Made by a program: the position numbers and the translations under genes. Positions 58,106-64,000 of a stretch of 64,000 bases of DNA are shown here, piece by piece. The stretch lies in NCBI GenBank assembly GCA_020002185.1, contig CM034541.1, positions 25,085,402-25,149,401 of the forward strand, written 5' to 3'. This DNA comes from Paraescarpia echinospica (Eukaryota; Annelida; Polychaeta; Sabellida; Siboglinidae). The stretch's first letter is position 1; every line of letters begins with the position of its first letter. The notes beneath the pieces are model-generated. The model had not been told where the DNA came from. It worked only from the letters and a program-made list of their open reading frames with translations, and made no database searches.

Positions 58106-59851
58106 TACAGATTTCTTGTGTATAGCGGAACTATGTCAACTCTTCTAATGGTTGACATTTGGTAGTTTCAGGATGACCACTTAAAATGTAAGCCCAACTG
58201 TCCAGAGGTCTAGTGGATGCTGGCTAGGAAGCTATTCCCTTTCCCCAAACATCTGTCACATGCAGAGTTTGTTTCTTGCATGGATATCTATTTTATGCAG
58301 TTGTTTTATATAAGCAGGAAGTTTTTGAAATTAGTTATTCTTAGGCCACAGAAAAGTAAGTCCCATTATAACCCTTTATGGTCTGTAACTATGATTCACC
58401 AAAAAACATTTGATTAATAATTACCTACAGGATTGTTTGATTTCTGCCCGGCAGAAACGGCAACAATAGGAAACACATGCCATTGATAGGCAAACGTGTT
58501 CTTTTTATAGAAAACATCAGTTTCTTTCTGTACCTGTCTACGTATGATAACCATTTGTCCATCCTGCTCACAATAAACATCACATGAATGATAAAAAGAA
58601 GATCACTGCCACTTAACTTGTGGATTAGTATTATAAAACTGCTCTGCTACTGCTTGGTGGACAGTTGATTAGTGGCTCAAGTTCAAATATATCAGGACGT
58701 TTTTCACACCTGCATGGTAGCTTAGGCTCAGTAGTGTGCTGGCAGCTACTAAACCTATAGGCTTGTGTGAAAAGGATAGTTGGCAGAAGAACTAACTTCA
58801 AAGCACCATTGCATCCATTTAGCCAGGCAGCAGTCACACGGTCCCAGTGTCTGATGCTACCTTTTGCTCTCAAATAATCTGTCCTCTTAGTTTTACACAT
58901 ACAGACATAATTTGGCATAACTTGATAAGTTTTTGTAGCAGCACATTTGTACTTCTACTGTATCAGTGCAACATAACATGCATACTGTGTGCCACATTTG
59001 AATGTCATGCATGTAATATTTCCACGCAATCCATTTGCATATATAATGTAAAACTTCAACAGCCGTTTTCTTCATTTTCACTTTTTGAACCCTACCATGT
59101 TCAATGCTCTATAACTTCGCAAATTTTTGTAGCAGTCATAATTTTTGAAACCATGTCAAACACCCTACTCAATCTTTACAAGGATGTAAGAAAACAATGT
59201 TACAATTTACAATGACTTATCACTCATTTGGTCAGCCGGGGTCACATATCGACGTATTAGTCCAAAGGACTTCAGGGCCTCTTGGCCCAATTTGTTTACC
59301 AATATGTCTACATATTCAGCATACCTATTGGTATTTCAGATGCATAGCTTGTAAACTTATCAAGTTTGAGGCACCTGAAAACAGTTTTAAATAATGGATG
59401 CCATTTTTTGTGCTTCTCAATTTTTCATTAGAGACACAATCTGCATGAAATTGCTTACTGGAGTGTTCGTCACAGGTCACCAAAGTCGCATGCACAGTAA
59501 TATAAACAATTATAGTTAGTTACTAGCTCCCATGTCCACTAAGTGAGGTTAAAGAAGACCTTTCTAAAAATGTAACATTTAGTAGATCAACAAAATTATT
59601 ATTGAAGGTTGGAGGATGAAATGCACCAGTTTTTTCACAAATTGTCATTTCAGTGATCAGCTCCAACTTGAACATTATATAACAAACTGTTCTACAAATT
59701 GGTGTGGTTGATCATGCAATAGATACTAATTGGCATAGAAAATTTAAGCAAAATCGGAGGTGGCCAGGCCTCCAAAAATGTATCAAAACTGATTGATTGT
59801 AACGTGGAATCACCCCAGTGTAATTGACCATCATCTTTGTGTTTTTGTCAG

Positions 59852-60364
59852 GTGGTCACTGGTGCTTCTGCTAGCCGATTCCCAACTGGACGCGCTTACA
59901 GGGTTGGACAGTGCACAAAGAATATTGTCAAACTGCCACAAAGTCTTCCCACTGTTGCAGAATCAAACCACGCCAATGCCCCGCAAGTGTATGAGAATTA
60001 CGCAGACAGCACATACACATGCCCTGAATGCAGACTGGTGTTTAGTGGGAAGAGCAGCTTCTTGTATCACATTAGAACCAAGCATGCTGGCAGTCGTCTG
60101 GCCTGCCCACAGTGCCAGTGTACGTTTGTTAGCAAAGCTGGCCTGATACAACATGTAAAACATATACATGAAAAACTACCTCGGTACCGGTGTGAAACGT
60201 GTGGAAAGGGCTACGCGATTCGGTCTAACTACTATGACCATCTTGCCACTCATACTGGTGTCAAACGAAATGTCTGTTCCATATGTCAGAAACAGTTTAC
60301 CTTCAAACCGGGTCTGAATGCACACATGTCCCGCGTTCATCGAAATCAGACTGCCCATCCGTAG
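59852..60364 (+). CDS. alternative last exon C: four C2H2 zinc fingers
   Basis: The acceptor TTTTTGTCAG leads in phase 0 to VVTGASASRFPTG and 170 codons. Fingers at residues about 57-163: CPEC...HIRTKH, CPQC...HVKHIH, CETCGKGY...HLATH, CSICQKQF...HMSRVH. Its closest relative is exon B; the backbone is nearly the same, while contact positions of fingers 3 and 4 (I,S,N,D and F,P,G,A) differ from B. It has a proximal AATAAA at 60414-60419 and a distal one at 61145-61150. This is the last tail exon before the convergent minus-strand gene. Confidence 0.78.
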   Translation: MVTGASASRFPTGRAYRVGQCTKNIVKLPQSLPTVAESNHANAPQVYENYADSTYTCPECRLVFSGKSSFLYHIRTKHAGSRLACPQCQCTFVSKAGLIQHVKHIHEKLPRYRCETCGKGYAIRSNYYDHLATHTGVKRNVCSICQKQFTFKPGLNAHMSRVHRNQTAHP

Positions 60365-60413
60365 TTACTTAAACAATTTGCTTGGCAGTTGATAGAACTG
60401 TATTTAGGAGACA

Positions 60414-60419
60414 AATAAA
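60414..60419 (+). terminator. proximal poly(A) signal of exon C
   Basis: AATAAA 50 nt after the stop. No clear GT-rich element follows, so it may be weak. Confidence 0.4.
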
Positions 60420-61201
60420 GTTAATTAAATTAACTAATTAAGATAGTACCGTAACTTTTGTAAGTCACATGTATTATGTAATAAAACGACTACAGAGTGA
60501 GGGTTAGGTTTTCTTGTGGCGTATGCAGTAGGGCCTGTGATGTACATTTAATATCATTAACAGTTGTTGAGATAGAAATAGAATTTCGATTGTTACATAA
60601 TATACTGTGCAATCAGAATGGAAATACACACAAGTACATAGTGTTGAATTGGTTGAAATCACAAAGAATTGGGAACCAACTTATGTAACCAGTACACAGA
60701 CAATGACGTTGTATCATTTAAAGTGTACCCATAGGGATAGGTCGAATTAGATTATGGCTAGTTAGCTATACCATATATCAAGGATCAGCACATATTTTAC
60801 ACACTTTGCAACTGATACTGGTGTGGAGTACAATGTATGTTCAGTTTACAATGTTTATAGTGTTCAGAAACAATTTCTATTACATTTGCCTTTAATACTA
60901 GCTGCATTGACACTTTATCACATCACTGGTATAGTTGAAAAGTGCCCTGTTTTGTTTGAGCAACACGTCTCATGAACAGTTGAATACGACTGAAGCAGTC
61001 CAGTGTCTCAAGGAGATCATCACGTACTCAGATCTGTGGACACTTACTGAAGGATATGTTTGCTTGCATGCATGTATTGCCTGAAATGGTGTTTGTATTT
61101 TGTTCTGTGTGGAACCTAATTCTTCATGCGTTGGAAGTTTTCGTAATAAAATTACTTGTCTTATTTGCACGTGTTTGTTGTGCAAATTGCATAGAAACCT
61201 G
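60420..61201 (+). other. 3'UTR of exon C, homologous to the 3'UTR of exon B
   Basis: About 60930-61205 aligns with 54360-54650 (shared: CGTGTCTCATGAACA type, GTACTCAGATCTGTGG, then the AATAAA region). No ORF. Confidence 0.6.
61145..61150 (+). terminator. distal poly(A) signal of exon C
   Basis: AATAAA followed by GCACGTGTTTGTTGTG, GT-rich and homologous to the exon B signal at 54593. Confidence 0.7.
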
Positions 61202-61559
61202 TCAGTAGTTTATTAGCATCTCGGTTTCAATGAAGGACTGGACAGCTTTGCTCGTGACTCCAGATAGCTGAGTGGAAGTGTATGGTAGAATATTACCCAG
61301 TACAAGCTGTTTTATAAGTGGAACTATCTTACACCCTTGAAACAACAAGCAATGGTCATCAGTTATCACCACTGCAATATTTTCATCTTTACATGTGGAG
61401 AGTTGATCAGCACTTAGTTTCTCAGGAGAAAGGCCGCCTGGAAAAGCATATATATGTATATCACAAACACAGGTAAATAACTCTAACTTAACTGTCAGTG
61501 TGGTTACATCGCCAGTTGGCAGATCAAAGATCGTTGGTCCACAGAAGTGAATGGACATA
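61202..61559 (-). CDS. terminal exon of a convergent gene, unrecognised
   Basis: On the minus strand an acceptor CCTCTTTCTGCAG is followed by about 118 open codons, starting MSIHFCGPTIFDLPTGDV in phase 2 and ending ETEMLINY with a stop at 61202-61204. The residues look like a folded alpha/beta domain (KLELFTCVCDIHIYAF; IAVVITDDHCLLFQGCK) rather than random translation. An internal acceptor-like TATATGCTTTTCCAG could make a shorter exon. The 5' exons would lie at higher coordinates; a stretch at 62930-63008 on the same strand is a possible one. I do not recognise the family. Confidence 0.45.
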
Positions 61560-62929
61560 CTGCAGAAAGAGGCTAGTGGACTTCTGTCTTTGGGAAGAGG
61601 TCCTGTTACAAGGCACCACAGTTAGTGCATGATGATGATGGGTGTAGTTTTGTCAGACTACAGTTAGATGAGACCAGCTCCAGTTACAAGTTGAATCATA
61701 ACAACAGCAGCTATTAAAATTGCATTCTGAGGTCGTCCATCATTTATATACACATTTTCAGCAAATCAACATGCTCCATACATTCCATACATTATAATCA
61801 CTTTCCTTAACTCTATATATAGACTTTGTTTCACATAATATGCAATTTTAAGACAACACGGCGCAAAACGCAAGCAATTGTATCCGCATGCCATGCGTTT
61901 TTATTTCGCAGGCTAGACCTGGCGACCGGTAATTTTGCAAAAGCATAATTTCTCGAATATCAAATGTCAAAATAGCATATATGGTAGCAAGTGTGGTCAA
62001 ATAAGTCAGTATTGTTCGTGTTGTATTCATACTTTCTTAAAAGCAGTAGTTTTAACTCGGAATGCCATTTTAACAAACACCAAATATAAATGCTGTGTAT
62101 AATGCTCATGTCCCAGTGTTCCAAAACCCACCAAAGATGCTGTATTTTAGTTATGCCTTTGAGCAGTCGATGCTAGAAAGCGCGCTATGTTAATAAATAT
62201 ACGTGAATTATTTATACAAATGTATATTTAAATTTGCGTTCGGCTAACAGTAATGATTGATACCATAAGATTACTTTTATTATGCACCAAGCTAAATTAT
62301 GTTAGATTCGTAGGCAACAGTAATAGAAATTGCCTTACTGTTTCCTAGTGGGGCGGCATAACCAACACATCCAGAAGAATTGTGCATTTTGTGATAAAAA
62401 CACCAAAATATGGCACACATGTAGACTCTTATATTATGAACAGATCTGGATATTGAGCCGTTGTAGATTTGGCCTCTGGCAATTGTATCAGCCATTTTTA
62501 AAAATGGCCACCAGCAGGTCACTGTTATTTTACATACCTACTCTCCTGGGTTGACAGTGGAGGTTAGTTCACTTATACAAGTCCAAGAGTGGTTATGGAA
62601 GAGCTAATTATTTGATTTTTACAAAAACAAATAGGTCAATATGTGTTTAATTAGACACATTATGTGGTTGGGTTCCAAATGGAAGTCAATAATGAATGAA
62701 AAATAACTCCACTTGGCATCTACTATGATTATGACTACTATTACCTCTACTATTAATACTACTGGTAGTGGTGGCAATAGTACTAGTAATGACGTAGTCA
62801 CTGCTGAAGGAGTGGATGGAAGCATTGTCATCTTTGGAGGATCTGTAGATACAAGCTCCAAGACATTCGGCCACTTGCCACACTACTGCACTGATGTGTA
62901 TCCTGTCACAAATAACATCAAATAGTCAC
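61560..62929. other. spacer with a dispersed repeat and trinucleotide-rich stretch
   Basis: About 61719-62007 is homologous to about 1210-1472 (shared: ACAAAAGCATAATTT, GCATATATGGTAGCAAGT types). About 62725-62800 is rich in imperfect ACT/ATT triplets. No convincing exon. Confidence 0.45.
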
Positions 62930-63008
62930 CTGTCCCAGCTGCTAGCATGACTTCATTCAGCTGACTGATGAAGACTATTTGTGGATAGACCAGGCGAAGC
63001 AGGTCCTG
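62930..63008 (-). CDS. possible internal exon on the minus strand
   Basis: On the minus strand an acceptor TTTTGTTTTTCAG precedes DLLRLVYPQIVFISQLNEVM and LAAGT, followed by CAG|GTGACT, a possible donor. The length is about 78 nt. It could belong to the gene ending at 61202, but phases between the two cannot be checked without the missing exons, and it may instead be repeat-derived. Confidence 0.25.
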
Positions 63009-63099
63009 AAAAACAAAACTGGGACCGGGGATAACACTTCTTGGGCCACATTTAATGCCAGCCGCCAACCACCAGAAGCCTGAATCATCGGCCTCACCG

Positions 63100-63870
63100 C
63101 CCTACTTTGCTGTTCCTAGACAGTGCTCACAGAGTGACCATGATCCGGCACTCAATGGATGTCTTGAAGAATGCCGTGGCACAGCTGAATCCTAGGCAGA
63201 TAGCAGTAGAACTGGAACTAGTGGTGTTGGAACTGGTCTGCGTGCATTCTCTGCATTCCCGATGTACCTTGGATGCCCTGACAAAATTGGCCCCTGCTTC
63301 CATGCCTCAGATCACATTAACTATGCCAGGTGGATCCCTATTCATCCGAGGGACATGGCTGAACCCATAACAAACACCTAGGTGTGGTCACACTCAGATG
63401 GAGGAAGCCTCCATGTAGGCACAAAGAGTAATCTTCTAACATGCTTGAAATACGTCTCCAATGTCCAGTCTGAGGCTCCTGCCACCACCAGTGTAATCCT
63501 TGATGGAGATGTCATCATCCAGATGCTGAAGCCAGCTGCATTTAAGAACTTTGATGACTATGCCTGTTCACAAAGCTTCAGACTGTGCCACGCCTGGACT
63601 TGGTGTGGGGCAGCTACAATGTAGATTCACTGAAAGACGGTGCAAGAGAAAAGCAGGGAAATGATTGCGTAGATGTATGGTGGCTTCAGCAGCCATACCG
63701 GGAAACGGACTGAATTTCCTCAGAGTGGAGGAAGCACCAATACACAGCTGTTCACAGCTCTCCTCAAGTGGGTTGACATGAAGGAGAAACAGCTCGTCAT
63801 CACTGATGGAGGTCTAATCGTCAGCAAGCCACCACTGCCAGATCATAATGGTATTAGGCCTAAATAAGGT
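63100..63870 (+). pseudogene. broken copy of a repeat-borne invertebrate gene family
   Basis: Fragments in several frames: about 63320-63365 reads HINYARWIPIHPRDM; about 63500-63560 reads ILDGDVIIQMLKPAAFKNFD; about 63595-63650 reads LDLVWGSYNVDSLKDGAREK; about 63785-63840 reads EKQLVITDGGLIVSKPPL. The NYARWxPxHxRDM, QMLKPxxxKxFDxYA and LDxVWDxYxxxSLK motifs recur together, as I recall, in uncharacterised multi-copy proteins of aquatic invertebrates and fish, likely carried by mobile DNA. Frameshifts and stops disable this copy. Confidence 0.6.
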
Positions 63871-64000
63871 CGGTGTTCAGCTATACAACAGTTGTAATTT
63901 CAGAAAACATAAAATGCATAAATAAATATGAGACTCAATCTGCATTTTACTCGGTAACTATTAAAAGAGCACCATAATCCTTGTTAATCATTTTGCACAG
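63871..64000. other. AT-rich window end
   Basis: No gene. AATAAATATG near 63921 could be a poly(A) signal of the broken gene before it. Confidence 0.3.

Larger units (their letters stand above)
54620..59851. other. intron with LINE fragments and internal duplications
   Basis: About 55000-55470 holds two tandem copies of a repeat starting TTTGGCCGAAGGTC, with related pieces at 55480-55620, 57340-57610 and 58095. About 56910-57320 and 58860-59290 are direct duplicates (both with AATCTGTCCTCTTAGTTTTA and TTTGGTCAGCCGGGGTCACA). LINE RT fragments lie at 56130-56460 (minus) and 57885-58100 (plus). The stretch ends with the acceptor GTGTTTTTGTCAG of exon C. Confidence 0.55.

Noticed and set aside
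61437..61470. A 33-nt intron inside the minus-strand terminal exon
   Set aside because: Too short for normal splicing, and the frame is open straight through.

Overview
This is eukaryotic, intron-containing, AT-rich animal DNA packed with repeats. Spliced exons with GT/AG borders, AATAAA signals, C2H2 and BED zinc fingers, tRNA-headed SINEs, CA and TA microsatellites, Gypsy, tyrosine-recombinase, hAT, Tc1 and LINE elements all point to a metazoan. The repeat mix suggests a marine invertebrate (lophotrochozoan or invertebrate deuterostome); the species cannot be fixed from the sequence. There is no sign of bacterial DNA.

Left part (1-10 kb). Two paralogous GC-rich terminal exons of an unrecognised protein lie at <1-345 and 1652-2335. 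A short terminal exon with one C2HC-type finger (5856-6110, poly(A) signal 75 nt on) follows, then a small ORF with a C-x2-C...HPSQ...H-x-C signature (7577-7921). The spacers are repeat arrays. One is rich in TGACGTCA palindromes, one forms purine-rich hairpins, and one (9629-10062) carries several CTCF-core-like sites.

Transposon block (10-25 kb). A tyrosine-recombinase retrotransposon (gag, RT/RNase H, recombinase; 10.4-14.0 kb), a nearly intact Gypsy element with 172-bp LTRs and a 5-bp target duplication (15230-19639), a 39-bp minisatellite beside it, and a second, decayed, 5'-truncated Gypsy element (21.3-24.6 kb).

Main gene (27.3-61.2 kb, plus strand). One long exon (27281-28386) encodes an unrecognised N-terminal region with a basic stretch, a SUMO-site consensus and a SUMO-interaction-like motif. 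It ends at a phase-0 donor. Downstream lie five separate phase-0 acceptor exons, each with its own stop: a BED finger (34365), a basic domain (43577) and three related C2H2 exons (49442, 53853, 59852). This is the layout of Drosophila lola or mod(mdg4): one shared N-terminus joined to interchangeable DNA-binding tails. Exons B and C also share their 3'UTR and poly(A) signal, so whole terminal exons were duplicated. The introns between them hold hAT, Tc1, LINE, SINE and MITE relics.

Right edge (61-64 kb). A terminal exon of a convergent minus-strand gene (61202-61559) abuts the main gene's 3' end. A broken copy of a repeat-borne invertebrate gene family follows at 63.1-63.9 kb. A shared dispersed repeat occurs at both ends of the window (about 1.2-1.5 and 61.7-62.0 kb).
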